Shown: positions 16,770 through 25,928 of the stretch, piece by piece
Layout of the letters: each line of letters starts with the position of its first letter
How positions within the stretch are numbered: the first letter of the stretch is position 1
NCBI RefSeq assembly: GCF_009725205.1
Contig: NZ_WNZY01000011.1
Span: 97,449-161,448, forward strand
Source: Paenibacillus timonensis
GTDB lineage: Bacteria > Bacillota > Bacilli > Paenibacillales > Paenibacillaceae
Direction of reading: 5' to 3'
Length of the DNA: 64,000 nucleotides
Notes under the pieces: generated by a model
Told to the model about the DNA's origin: nothing
Seen by the model: the letters and a program-made list of their open reading frames with translations, nothing else
Database searches by the model: none
Translations under genes and position numbers: made by a program

Positions 16770-18238
16770 ACCTGGTGGGGGACAAGAGCCCCGACCGGGA
16801 CCGGTAAGTCCCTACGCACGGAACTAGCCAGGTCCAGCACCATGGTAGCGTGCTCTTCTCCGTAGACAGGCCAAGCCGGTAAAAGCTCGGTGTTCGGATT
16901 TCCGCTCCGGATAAATGCGCTCCAGGCTGCCCTCATCCCTCGCGCAAGTTCTTTCATTTCAGGCGTCACAGCATAGGGGTCATCGATAGACGGCGTAGGC
17001 ATGAAGCCGGAGTCGCCTGCGGCCAGTGCCGCTTGAATCAAGCTGCCTTCATATCCGTGGATCGCCCCCAGCCTGCCGCCGCATCGAAGCCGATACATCC
17101 AAACCGGTGCACCGGAGAAGGATACGGCCTCCGCGAACTGTATCGCCCCGATGCCATACAAGTGCTCCGTTAAGGTTCGGGTCCAAGCAGCCTCAGGGGA
17201 CATGGATTTGCTGTAATGCTGATAAGCGTTCCACACGGCGTCGGTATTTTTTTCGAAGAATCCTTCAAGTACCTCCAGATGCGGGGACTGAAGCCGCGGA
17301 TCATTCTGAATAAAGATCGCTGCCTCCTCCTCGTTGAACCCGATCAAGAGCGGCGGCAGCCCTTGACTGTGCTTAAGGGTCGCCAGCGGATCCAGAGGGA
17401 TGACAAGGCCGTCGGCCACGGGACCGAACATATGCAAGCCATGCGAGGTATCAAAGCCTACAGCCGATTGCGCTTCAATCAGCTTCTCTGCGGGAAGCTC
17501 GAGCAATCGGCGCGAGTTTGCCGGGGACAGTCCCAGCTTCTCCAGCAACCTCCGAGTTGTCACGTCCGCGGTCTGCGGATCCCGAACCGCTTGCGTTGCT
17601 CCGCTCTGCGCAATCGCACGGTGAAACAGGCCATGTGCTTTCGGCATGAGATAAAGGGACGCCACGCATTTAGCCCCTGCTGAATTTCCGATGACGGTGA
17701 CGCGTGAAGGGTCGCCGCCAAAGGCGGCGATATTGTGCTGAACCCACTGCAAAGCAGCGACAATATCGAGCATTCCATTATTGCCCGAAGTCGCGTATTC
17801 CTCACCTAGTAACTCTCTTAAATTCAAGAAACCTAACGCACCCAGCCGATAGTTGATCGACACATAGACGATGCCCTCTTCGGATGCGAATCTGAGACCG
17901 TCGCATTCTGCCCCGGTTCCCCCAACGAATCCCCCGCCGTGGACATAGACCATGACGGGCTTAGGCCCATTGCTCAAGTCTTCCGGCGTCCATACGTTCA
18001 AGTTTAGGCAATCCTCGGACTGCGCCAGTTCCGACAGGATCCCCTCCTGAGCCGGATTCTGAGGTGCGGTAGCGCCGAATCGGTCGCATCGTTTAACGCC
18101 TTCCCACGGAAGCGGAGGGGTCGGCGGTTTAAATCTTCGCGATCCCCCCGCACTTGAGGCATAGGGAATGCCTCGGAATACGTAAGCTCCCTCCATTTTC
18201 AAGCCCTCGACTTTGCCTGACAACGTCTGCACAATCAA
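16754..18238 (-). CDS. Type B carboxylesterase (para-nitrobenzyl esterase family)
   Basis: 494-residue alpha/beta hydrolase. It shows FRGIPYA, the EDCLNLNVW signature, oxyanion HGGGF, and nucleophile GNSAG, with acidic GFNEEE and histidine (IHGYE) further on. No signal peptide. I start it at TTG 18238, 9 bp after AGGAG; the frame runs up to ATG 18301, but the best -10 (TATAAT, minus strand 18278-18273) predicts transcription starting near 18266, downstream of that ATG. The gene is divergent from lysR and overlaps the TauE gene, a typical LysR-target arrangement. Substrate unknown. Confidence 0.87.
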   Translation of the reverse strand: MIVQTLSGKVEGLKMEGAYVFRGIPYASSAGGSRRFKPPTPPLPWEGVKRCDRFGATAPQNPAQEGILSELAQSEDCLNLNVWTPEDLSNGPKPVMVYVHGGGFVGGTGAECDGLRFASEEGIVYVSINYRLGALGFLNLRELLGEEYATSGNNGMLDIVAALQWVQHNIAAFGGDPSRVTVIGNSAGAKCVASLYLMPKAHGLFHRAIAQSGATQAVRDPQTADVTTRRLLEKLGLSPANSRRLLELPAEKLIEAQSAVGFDTSHGLHMFGPVADGLVIPLDPLATLKHSQGLPPLLIGFNEEEAAIFIQNDPRLQSPHLEVLEGFFEKNTDAVWNAYQHYSKSMSPEAAWTRTLTEHLYGIGAIQFAEAVSFSGAPVWMYRLRCGGRLGAIHGYEGSLIQAALAAGDSGFMPTPSIDDPYAVTPEMKELARGMRAAWSAFIRSGNPNTELLPAWPVYGEEHATMVLDLASSVRRDLPVPVGALVPHQVWRMD

Positions 18239-18323
18239 GATGATCGTCTCCTGTTCTATCGATGTTGTGATTATTATATCTTGCTTGATTTCATGAACCA
18301 TAATATATATTTGAATATAAAGA

Positions 18324-18343
18324 TCATAACCTATAGGTTATGA
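18324..18343. promoter_or_regulatory. 20-bp perfect palindrome, probable LysR operator
   Basis: TCATAACCTATAGGTTATGA reads the same on both strands. It is centred about 67 bp upstream of the predicted carboxylesterase start of transcription (near 18266), the usual place for a LysR recognition site. It also lies about 8-27 bp downstream of the start predicted for lysR itself from TTGCTT (18281-18286) and TATATA (18304-18309), which would fit autorepression. Confidence 0.75.
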
Positions 18344-18363
18344 AATAAGGGGGGACATTCCGC

Positions 18364-19260
18364 GTGGAGTTGTTGCAACTGAAGTATTTTCAGACGGTGG
18401 CCCGCATGGAGCATATGACGAAAGCCGCCCACAGCTTGCATATTTCGCAACCGGCGCTCAGCAAGATGATTGCGGCGCTGGAAGCCGAGCTAGGGACCGA
18501 GCTGTTTCTGCGGGAGCGCAAGACGATCCGCCTGAACGAGAAAGGCAGGATGTTCCTCCAGCATGTGGATCTCGCGTTGGAAGCGCTGGAGGATGGCGAG
18601 CAGCGACTACGGGATACCAACGGATCCGCTTCTCCTATGGTCACGCTGGATGTTCGGGTATCCTCGCATTTGCTTCCGGGCATACTGGCCGCTTTTCGTA
18701 CGGAATGTCCAAATGCCCAATTCAACTTGCTGCAGCATGCATCACCGCTGGACCCTCGAACGAACTTCGATCTATGCCTCTCGGACGGGGCGGTGCCGCC
18801 CCCTGGGACGGAGGCCGTCTCCTTGCTCGAAGAGGATATTCTCGTTGCGGTTCCCGCCGATCATCCTCTCGCACACCGGGAACGAGTTCGCTTAAGTGAG
18901 TTAAGGGAGGATCGCTTCATTATGCTACCTTCCGGCAAGTCTTTGCGCGAAACGACGGATGCCTTCTGCCGGTTGGCCGGGTTTACACCTCGGATTCGGT
19001 TCGAGAGCGATGATCCGGCTACTGTACGAGGATTGATTCGTGCGGGACAGGGCGTTGCGTTCCTGCCGGCGATCACTTGGAGCGGATCTACCGGGCCGGA
19101 CGTCAGGCTGCTACGACTCGAAGAAAGCTGGTGCAAACGATCGATTTCCCTGTCCTGGCCAAAGGATCGGTACCTGAAGCAGATCGCGGTCCAGTTCCGC
19201 GATTTTACCATCCAGTATTTCGCGAGGTTGGCCGTATCAGGAAGGATGGATTATGAATGA
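18364..19260 (+). CDS. LysR-family transcriptional regulator
   Basis: 298 residues. The N-terminal winged helix-turn-helix (residues 1-60) includes HMTKAAHSLHISQPALSKMI; the rest is a two-lobed effector domain of the LysR substrate-binding type, ending around residue 290. GTG start at 18364, 9 bp after GGGGGG. It is divergent from the carboxylesterase/TauE pair and probably controls it through the palindrome at 18324-18343. Closest relatives by eye are YwqM/CynR-like regulators; the effector is unknown. Confidence 0.93.
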   Translation: MELLQLKYFQTVARMEHMTKAAHSLHISQPALSKMIAALEAELGTELFLRERKTIRLNEKGRMFLQHVDLALEALEDGEQRLRDTNGSASPMVTLDVRVSSHLLPGILAAFRTECPNAQFNLLQHASPLDPRTNFDLCLSDGAVPPPGTEAVSLLEEDILVAVPADHPLAHRERVRLSELREDRFIMLPSGKSLRETTDAFCRLAGFTPRIRFESDDPATVRGLIRAGQGVAFLPAITWSGSTGPDVRLLRLEESWCKRSISLSWPKDRYLKQIAVQFRDFTIQYFARLAVSGRMDYE

Positions 19261-19289
19261 GGGATGTCTACGCGACATCCCTTTTTTTT
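19260..19289 (+). terminator. Rho-independent terminator after lysR-type gene
   Basis: GGGATGTC/GACATCCC stem with TACGC loop directly after the stop codon, followed by eight T. Confidence 0.94.
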
Positions 19290-19316
19290 TGCGCTTTATT
19301 TTAGGGATACCGCTAA

Positions 19317-20156
19317 CTACAGCGGTCCCCGCGTCTTCTGCCGGTTCTCCTTCCGATAGTCGAGCGGCGCGACGCCAATCTCCCGTTTAAACGTTTGCGA
19401 GAAATACGACTGCGATTTGAAGCCGATGATCTCGGAGATTTCCAACACGGAGTAATTGGTGGACTCCAGCAGGAATTTGGCCGTGTCCATTCGCACCTGG
19501 TTTAAGTATTTGACGGGGGACACGCCATACGTCTTTTTGAAAAGATGCGACAAGTAGTACTTGTTGATATGCGCTTCCTCTGCCATGGATTCCAGCGTGA
19601 TGTTGCTTTTAAAGTGGACGTCTATGTAATTTTTGACCAAAGCCACCTCTTTGGGAACTTTTTCGGTAGTAGAGAGGTTAATCGATACGTGTTTTTTGCG
19701 CAAGATCAAAATCAACATCACCTGGACCAGGTGCTTGCAGAGTTCCAGGTAGGCTTCCTGCTTGGCGTTATATTCTTCGAACGCTTTATACAGATAGAGA
19801 AGAATGCTCTTGTCCGGATCCCGGAAGCGAACGTAAGGCACCGTGTCTTCGTCGGAGATAAAGGAAATGCCGTTTAAACCGATGACAAAATACTCTAGCG
19901 GATCGCTGAAATCGGAGATTTCCGTATGCTCGATGTTGGGGTTTACGATGATCACATCGTGTTTCTTGATGGGGAGTCGTTCGTCCCGGACGAGAAATTC
20001 CCCTGTCCCTCCCGTCACGTAAAACAACTCGGCAAAATGGTGAGAATGCTTCAGGCCAATCCAGTTTTGGCTATCGGAATCCGACTTGTTGATATAGATC
20101 AGCTCGGTGTTCAGGCTGGCGAGCAGATCCGCCGATGAAGTGGGGTGTTTCGTCAT
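19317..20156 (-). CDS. AraC-family regulator with cupin sensor domain
   Basis: 279 residues. The N-terminal half is a cupin-like sugar-binding domain (HSHHFAELFYVTGGTGEFLV); the C-terminal 100 residues are the AraC double helix-turn-helix (MAEEAHINKYYLSHLFKKTYG and EISEIIGFKSQSYFSQTFKR). It is divergent from the binding-protein/GH112 operon and is its likely activator. ATG 20156 follows GAAAGGAA. Confidence 0.92.
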   Translation of the reverse strand: MTKHPTSSADLLASLNTELIYINKSDSDSQNWIGLKHSHHFAELFYVTGGTGEFLVRDERLPIKKHDVIIVNPNIEHTEISDFSDPLEYFVIGLNGISFISDEDTVPYVRFRDPDKSILLYLYKAFEEYNAKQEAYLELCKHLVQVMLILILRKKHVSINLSTTEKVPKEVALVKNYIDVHFKSNITLESMAEEAHINKYYLSHLFKKTYGVSPVKYLNQVRMDTAKFLLESTNYSVLEISEIIGFKSQSYFSQTFKREIGVAPLDYRKENRQKTRGPL

Positions 20157-20318
20157 ACATCCGTTCCTTTCAAAGTAAAAATGACACCTTGGTGGCTAAG
20201 CGCTTAAGCAACTCCCAAGCCTTAGCCTGACCGCTGACAGTTCAATGATAGCACAAAATGTTATCTTTATTAACGAATAGAGCAACATCTCTAAAAAACA
20301 TAGCAATAATGACATATT

Positions 20319-20344
20319 TAAAAACGCTTTCCTCTCACTATAAT
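20319..20344 (+). promoter_or_regulatory. Promoter of the GH112 operon with a cre-like site
   Basis: A -10 TATAAT lies at 20339-20344 with no recognisable -35 at the right spacing, as expected for an activator-dependent promoter. TAAAAACGCTTTCC (20319-20332) matches the CcpA cre consensus at 12 of 14 positions and covers the -35 region, so glucose repression is likely. Confidence 0.6.
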
Positions 20345-20372
20345 GAAAATAAATAAAAAGGGAGGCGTTCAA

Positions 20373-21698
20373 ATGCGGATCCAAAAGATAGGCGCTGCGA
20401 TTGCGATGGCAGCGATGTTGACCTTAACGGCCTGCGGGGCCGGTTCAAACGGAGCTTCCTCCGGGGAAGATGGAAAGCCGGTGTTGAAAATGGCCGCCCT
20501 CGAAGGCGGCTACGGCAAAGAGATGTACAGTCAGGTCATCGCAGCATTCGAGGAGCAATTTGACGTTGACGTGGAGTTGACGATCAGTAAGAGCATCGAA
20601 GATGAAATTTCACCCGGCATGAAAGCCGGGAAATACCCCGATGTTGTGGTGCTTGGCCAAGGGCGCAGCGCGGGACTCACCGAGACGCTGATCAAAGACA
20701 AAGGGCTGGAGGATCTCACGGACGTCTTGTCGATGCAGGTGCCCGGGGAAGAGCAGAAGCTGAAGGATAAGTTGGTCGACGGGCTGATCGGGACGCTCGG
20801 CACGAATCCTTACGGCGATGACAGCACCTATTTGATGCCGATGTATTATTCTCCGACAGGGTTGGTGTACAACAAAGGACTGTTTGAACAGAAAGGCTGG
20901 GAGGTGCCGAAGACCTGGGATGAAATGTTTGCGCTCGGCGACCAAGCCAAGAGTGAAGGGATCGCCTTGTTCACTTATCCGACCGCCGGGTATATGGATT
21001 CCTTTTTCTTCGCCTTACTGGCGGATGTTGGCGGCATCGGATTCTACGACAAGGTGATGAATTACGAGCAGGACATTTGGAATACCAACGAAGCTAAACA
21101 GGCGCTGGACATTGCGGCCAAGCTGCTGAGTTATGCCTCGGATACGACGGTCGCGTATGCCAATGAGCAGGACTTCACCAAGAATCAGCAAGCGATCCTG
21201 GACAATAAGGTTCTGTTTATGCCAAACGGCACCTGGATTGCCGGGGAAATGGCCGACGCTCCTAGAACAGAAGGATTCGCATGGGGACTCACTCCGATCC
21301 CGACGGTGAAGGAGGGCGGAGACCGTTACATCGTGACCTCGATGGAGGCAGTTTGGGTACCGTCCCAAGCGAAAAATAAAGACCTGGCCAAGCAGTTTAT
21401 CACTTTCCTTTACTCCGATAAGGCCGCCGACATTTTTGCCCAGTCCAACGCGATCCAACCGATCAAGGGAATTTCGGACCAATTGACGGGGGAGAACCAA
21501 TCGTTCTACAGCGTCTACGATCAGCCTCAAGTGAAGGCACTGGTCGGCGGGTTCGTCAGCACCAGCCCGGTTGAAGGCGTCAATATTAAAACCACCTTGT
21601 TCGATACGGCTAACAGCATCATCTCGGGGGAGAAAACCGTCGGCGATTGGCAAGCCGACCTGAACGAGGCCAGCGAGAAGTTAAGAGCGGCAAAATAA
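20373..21698 (+). CDS. Carbohydrate-binding lipoprotein, NgcE-like
   Basis: 441-residue solute-binding lipoprotein. Signal peptide with lipobox LTLTAC about 20 residues in; family 1 binding-protein fold follows. The sequence style (GGYGKEMYSQVIAAFEEQFD, SAGLTETLIKDKGLEDLTDV) resembles N-acetylglucosamine/diacetylchitobiose-binding NgcE proteins. ATG 20373 has GGGAGG 7 bp upstream. Two permeases and a GH112 phosphorylase follow in the same direction, so the ligand is probably a galactosyl-N-acetylhexosamine-containing oligosaccharide; that is inference from context. Confidence 0.9.
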   Translation: MRIQKIGAAIAMAAMLTLTACGAGSNGASSGEDGKPVLKMAALEGGYGKEMYSQVIAAFEEQFDVDVELTISKSIEDEISPGMKAGKYPDVVVLGQGRSAGLTETLIKDKGLEDLTDVLSMQVPGEEQKLKDKLVDGLIGTLGTNPYGDDSTYLMPMYYSPTGLVYNKGLFEQKGWEVPKTWDEMFALGDQAKSEGIALFTYPTAGYMDSFFFALLADVGGIGFYDKVMNYEQDIWNTNEAKQALDIAAKLLSYASDTTVAYANEQDFTKNQQAILDNKVLFMPNGTWIAGEMADAPRTEGFAWGLTPIPTVKEGGDRYIVTSMEAVWVPSQAKNKDLAKQFITFLYSDKAADIFAQSNAIQPIKGISDQLTGENQSFYSVYDQPQVKALVGGFVSTSPVEGVNIKTTLFDTANSIISGEKTVGDWQADLNEASEKLRAAK

Positions 21699-21738
21699 AT
21701 AGTAGCGATTTATTCCCTGCAGGAAGCAAGGTGAGACG

Positions 21739-22629
21739 GTGAAACGTAACCGAGGACGAATCCGCTTCATTTGGCTATGCATCACACCGACGTTCGTGCT
21801 GTTTGTTCTCTTTATGCTCATCCCTACGTTTAACGTCTTCCGGATGTCGGTGTACAAGTGGAGTGGTTTTTCGGCGGAAAAACAGTTTGTAGGCTTCAGC
21901 AACTTCAAAATCTTGCTGGACGATGCGGTATTTGTGAAGTCGTTCCAGAATACCGTGCTGCTCCTGGTGATCGTGACGATCCTGACGATGTCGATGGCGC
22001 TGTTGTTCGCGGCGGTGATGACGCGGGAGAACGTCAAGGGGAAGGACATCTATCGGGTTATCTTTTATATTCCTAACATCTTGTCGGTCGTGGTGATCGC
22101 GGCCATCTTCTCCGCGATCTACGATGCGGAGCAAGGACTGCTGAACGGACTGCTGGGCATCCTCCGGTTAGACTTTCTCCAGCGGATGTGGCTTGGGGAT
22201 CAAAGCATTGTGATCTACAGCATCGCCGGGGCGATGATCTGGCAATCGGTCGGGTACTACATGGTGATGTATATGGCCAGCATGTCCAGCATTCCGGAGA
22301 GCTTCTACGAAGCCTCGGCGCTGGAAGGGAGCGGGAAGGTGCGGCAGTTCTTTTCCATCACGTTACCCCTGATTTGGCAGAACCTAAGGAATACGCTAAC
22401 CTTCTTTATCATTAGCTCGATCAACTTAAGTTTTACCTTAATCAAAGCAATGACGAACGGCGGGCCGGACGGGGCGACCGAGGTGTTCCTGAACTATATG
22501 TATAAACAGGCTTATACCAATTCCTCTTATGGATATGGGATGGCCATCGGTTCGGTCGTCTTCCTGTTCTCCTTTGGGTTGTCGCTGTTGGTCAGCCGGG
22601 CGACGAAACGGGAACCCCTACAATATTAG
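21739..22629 (+). CDS. ABC transporter permease, MalF/NgcF type
   Basis: 296-residue membrane protein with six hydrophobic segments and EAA loop YEASALEGSGKVRQFFSITL. GTG start at 21739. First of two permeases after the binding-protein gene; no ATPase gene nearby. Confidence 0.92.
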   Translation: MKRNRGRIRFIWLCITPTFVLFVLFMLIPTFNVFRMSVYKWSGFSAEKQFVGFSNFKILLDDAVFVKSFQNTVLLLVIVTILTMSMALLFAAVMTRENVKGKDIYRVIFYIPNILSVVVIAAIFSAIYDAEQGLLNGLLGILRLDFLQRMWLGDQSIVIYSIAGAMIWQSVGYYMVMYMASMSSIPESFYEASALEGSGKVRQFFSITLPLIWQNLRNTLTFFIISSINLSFTLIKAMTNGGPDGATEVFLNYMYKQAYTNSSYGYGMAIGSVVFLFSFGLSLLVSRATKREPLQY

Positions 22630-22670
22630 TGCATGTTTAACCTCATTAGGGAGGAGCTGGCGGAGAGCCG

Positions 22671-23534
22671 ATGAAAGCCGACAAAGGGTACAAATCGTTC
22701 ATCTACGTCATCCTTAGCCTGCTCGCCTTGTCGATCGTGGTTCCGATGATTTGGGTGCTGCTGGCTTCGTTGAAACAGAAGTCCGAATTCTATGAAGATC
22801 CATGGGGGCTTCCGGCGGGCGTTTACCTGCAAAACTATCTCGATGCGTTTACCGACGCCCATATGGGTTCTTATTTGCTCAATTCGCTGTTTACGACCGT
22901 GCTTGGTTTGGCGATCCTGTTGGTCGTCGCCGTGCCCGCGGCTTATGTGCTGGCAAGGTACCGGTTTCGTGGGCGCAAGATCCTGAATCTGCTGTTTATG
23001 GGCGGATTGTTCATTAACGTCAACTACATTGTCGTCCCCATCTTCCTGATGCTGCTGGACGGGGATCGGCTGCTCGGCGGTTGGTTTCCGGACGGGTTGC
23101 TCATCGACAATTTGGCGGTGTTGTCCGTGGTTTATGCCGCGACGGCGATCCCGCTTACGATTTATTTGTTGTCCGGGTATTTCCAGACGATTCCCGAGGT
23201 GTTCGAGGAGGCGGCGGCCATCGATGGCTGCTCGCATGTTCGGACGATGTTATCCATTATGGCGCCGATGGCTCGTCCCAGCATTGTAACGGTGATCTTG
23301 TTCAACTTTCTGGCTTTTTGGAACGACTATATCATCGCATTGACGCTGCTGCCGGGGCCGAATAAGACGCTTCCCGTCGGGCTGTTGAATCTAATGACCG
23401 CGCAGAAGGCGGCAGCCAATTATGGCCGATTGTACGCCGGCCTGGTGATTGTGATGGTCCCCGCCCTGATTCTTTACATTCTGGTGCAGCGGCGATTAGT
23501 GGAGGGGATGACGGCCGGAGGAACGAGAGATTAG
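22671..23534 (+). CDS. ABC transporter permease, MalG/NgcG type
   Basis: 287-residue membrane protein with EAA loop EEAAAIDGCSHVRTMLSIMA and a C-terminus (RRLVEGMTAGGTRD) typical of MalG-type permeases. ATG 22671 lies after GGAGGAGC. It completes the membrane part of the importer, and the GH112 enzyme begins 18 bp later. Confidence 0.92.
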   Translation: MKADKGYKSFIYVILSLLALSIVVPMIWVLLASLKQKSEFYEDPWGLPAGVYLQNYLDAFTDAHMGSYLLNSLFTTVLGLAILLVVAVPAAYVLARYRFRGRKILNLLFMGGLFINVNYIVVPIFLMLLDGDRLLGGWFPDGLLIDNLAVLSVVYAATAIPLTIYLLSGYFQTIPEVFEEAAAIDGCSHVRTMLSIMAPMARPSIVTVILFNFLAFWNDYIIALTLLPGPNKTLPVGLLNLMTAQKAAANYGRLYAGLVIVMVPALILYILVQRRLVEGMTAGGTRD

Positions 23535-23552
23535 AAGAGGGAGAGGATAGGT

Positions 23553-25730
23553 ATGGCCAGACGGAGAGGTAGAGTAACGCTCCCGAGCGAGGAAGGGTTC
23601 GTGCGGGAAACGAAGGAACTGATGGAGAGGTGGGGCGCGGACGCGATCCGGGACAGCGACGGGACGAAGCTGGATGCAGCCGTCAAAGCGCTTCCTGCGA
23701 AGATTTATACGGCTTATTTTCCCTCCAGAGGACATAACGAATTTATCGAAAAGCATAGGGAAGAATGCCCGCAGATCTATTTGATGACCGAATTCATGCT
23801 GGCCCAGTCGATTACGCTGGAGATCGAGCTGCTGCGCACCTACTACCGGGAGCAGCTCGACGTTGATTATTTACACGATCCTTATCGTTATTGGCAAGTG
23901 ATCGATCGAACGACCGGTGAGGTGCTGCCCCCGTCCGACTGGCGGATACGTCAGCAGGACGATACGGTGATTATCGACAATGCGGTGCCGTGGCACGAAT
24001 ATACGGTTTCGTTCCTCGCCTACATTCAGTGGGACCCGGTGCAGATGTACAACCACATCACCAACGACTGGGGCGATAAGCCGCATGAAATTCCATTTGA
24101 TGTGAAGCAGCCCCATTCCAATGCTTTTATCTATGAAACGATGAAACAATGGCTCCGGGACAATCCGGAAGTGGATGTCGTGCGGTTCACCACGTTGTTT
24201 TATCAATTTACGCTGGTGTTTAACGAGCTGGCCAAAGAGAAATTCGTGGACTGGTTCGGATATGGCGCCAGCGTATCGGTAGCCATGCTCGAGGATTTCG
24301 CCCGGGAAAAAGGATACGAACTGACCGCCGAAGATTTCGTCGATCAAGGATATTACAACTCCTCCTTCCGGGTGCCGTCACCGGCTTATCTGGATTATGT
24401 CGACTTCGTCTCCCGCTTCGTCGCCGCGGAGACGAAGAAACTGGTGGACCTGGTGCATGAGAGCGGGAAGGAAGCGATGATGTTCCTCGGCGATCAATGG
24501 ATCGGCACGGAGCCTTATGGGCCGTACTTCGGGTCGATCGGGTTTGACGCCGTCGTGGGGAGCGTGGGGGACGGCACGACGCTTCGGATGATCTCGGATA
24601 TCCCGCACGTGAAATACACGGAAGGGCGGTTTCTGCCGTACTTTTTTCCGGACGTCTTTTATGAAGGCAACGATCCCGTGGTCGAAGCGAACCGAAACTG
24701 GCTTGCGGCGCGGCGCGCGATCCTGCGCAAACCGATCGATCGCATGGGGTACGGCGGTTACCCCAGCTTGGCTAGCAAGTTCCCGAAATTCGTTGATTAC
24801 GTCGAGCAAATTACCGATGAATTCCGCGAGCTTCATGACCATATTAGGGGCGGTAAGCCGTACACGGGACTAAAAGTGGCGGTCTTAAACTGCTGGGGAG
24901 CGCTGCGGACGTGGCAGGCGTTTACCGTTGCCCATAGCCTTTACAGCAAACAGGCTTATTCCTACTATGGGATCCTGGAAGCCTTGAGCGGCATGGGCGT
25001 GGACGTCGTATTCATCAGCTTCGATGAGGTGCTGAAGCAGGGCATCGATCCGTCCATCGACGTAGTGATCAATGCCGGCGATGCGTACACCGCTTTCTCT
25101 GGAGGCGAGGTATGGAAGAATTCGAGGTTCGTCGAGCGGCTTCGCCGGTGGGTATACGGCGGCGGGGGGCTGATCGGCGTCGGCGAACCGTCGGCGGTGC
25201 AGCATCAGGGGCGATTTTTCCAATTAGCTGATTGTTTTGGAGTCGATAAAGAACGGGGATTCAGCGTGTCTACAGACAAATATTTCAACCAGTCGGCGGA
25301 GGAGCATTTCATTACGACGGAGGGTACGGCATTCGATTTCGGGGAAACGACGAATGACGTCTATGCCTTGCATGAACGCGTTGAGATTCTGGAGTATTCG
25401 AACGGGGAGGTTCATCTTGCCGCGAATCGGCCGGGGGCGGGTCGCGCGGTGTATCTGGCCGGGCTCCCGTATTCCCCGGGAAATTCGCGCCTGCTCCTTC
25501 GAAGCCTGTATTTCGCAGCGGGTAAGGAAGCGGAACTGAAGCGTTGGTACGCGGACAATGTGGAATGCGAGGTGCACGCCTACCCAGAGCAGGGGGTATA
25601 TGCAGTCGTCAACAATAGTAACGATCCCCAAACTACGGTTGTTTACGATGGGGATGGGAAAACGTCCGTGGTGAAGCTTGGCCCAAGCGGGATCGTATGG
25701 AAGAAAACGGATGGGAGCGCTACACCATGA
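23553..25730 (+). CDS. GH112 1,3-beta-galactosyl-N-acetylhexosamine phosphorylase
   Basis: 725-residue cytoplasmic inverting phosphorylase of family GH112. The N-terminus (GRVTLPSEEGFVRETKELME followed by RWGADAIRDSDGTKLD) is diagnostic; the TIM-barrel domain runs to about residue 440, then a glutamine-amidotransferase-like domain and a C-terminal beta domain. It converts Gal-beta-1,3-GlcNAc or Gal-beta-1,3-GalNAc plus phosphate to galactose 1-phosphate and the N-acetylhexosamine. A minority of GH112 enzymes act on Gal-beta-1,4-L-rhamnose instead; I cannot exclude that. No signal peptide, so the substrate is imported intact. The GH29 fucosidase downstream could remove fucose first. Confidence 0.93.
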   Translation: MARRRGRVTLPSEEGFVRETKELMERWGADAIRDSDGTKLDAAVKALPAKIYTAYFPSRGHNEFIEKHREECPQIYLMTEFMLAQSITLEIELLRTYYREQLDVDYLHDPYRYWQVIDRTTGEVLPPSDWRIRQQDDTVIIDNAVPWHEYTVSFLAYIQWDPVQMYNHITNDWGDKPHEIPFDVKQPHSNAFIYETMKQWLRDNPEVDVVRFTTLFYQFTLVFNELAKEKFVDWFGYGASVSVAMLEDFAREKGYELTAEDFVDQGYYNSSFRVPSPAYLDYVDFVSRFVAAETKKLVDLVHESGKEAMMFLGDQWIGTEPYGPYFGSIGFDAVVGSVGDGTTLRMISDIPHVKYTEGRFLPYFFPDVFYEGNDPVVEANRNWLAARRAILRKPIDRMGYGGYPSLASKFPKFVDYVEQITDEFRELHDHIRGGKPYTGLKVAVLNCWGALRTWQAFTVAHSLYSKQAYSYYGILEALSGMGVDVVFISFDEVLKQGIDPSIDVVINAGDAYTAFSGGEVWKNSRFVERLRRWVYGGGGLIGVGEPSAVQHQGRFFQLADCFGVDKERGFSVSTDKYFNQSAEEHFITTEGTAFDFGETTNDVYALHERVEILEYSNGEVHLAANRPGAGRAVYLAGLPYSPGNSRLLLRSLYFAAGKEAELKRWYADNVECEVHAYPEQGVYAVVNNSNDPQTTVVYDGDGKTSVVKLGPSGIVWKKTDGSATP

Positions 25731-25888
25731 AAGTCATACTACTACGGTTGCTTGGATTGTTCGTCTGCGTCTGCCTAGGCGTCTACGGACATAGTCAAGG
25801 AACAAGTTACATGAATTTAGGTTTGATGATCATAGGTTTGGCGGGTTTACTTGGCCTGCTCTACGAATACAACCGCAAATATCAATAG
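25727..25888 (+). CDS. Small membrane protein (DUF6903-like)
   Basis: 53 residues with two hydrophobic stretches (about 4-20 and 29-46) and a polar tail ending in YNRKYQ. ATG 25727 overlaps the GH112 stop codon (ATGA), which indicates coupled translation. The shape and ending fit small proteins of the DUF6903 kind often seen in sugar loci; function unknown. It may modulate the importer. Confidence 0.7.
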   Translation: MKVILLRLLGLFVCVCLGVYGHSQGTSYMNLGLMIIGLAGLLGLLYEYNRKYQ

Positions 25889-25928
25889 CCCGCGAATGAC
25901 GCGGAGACGAGAAAGGAATACATCTTGG

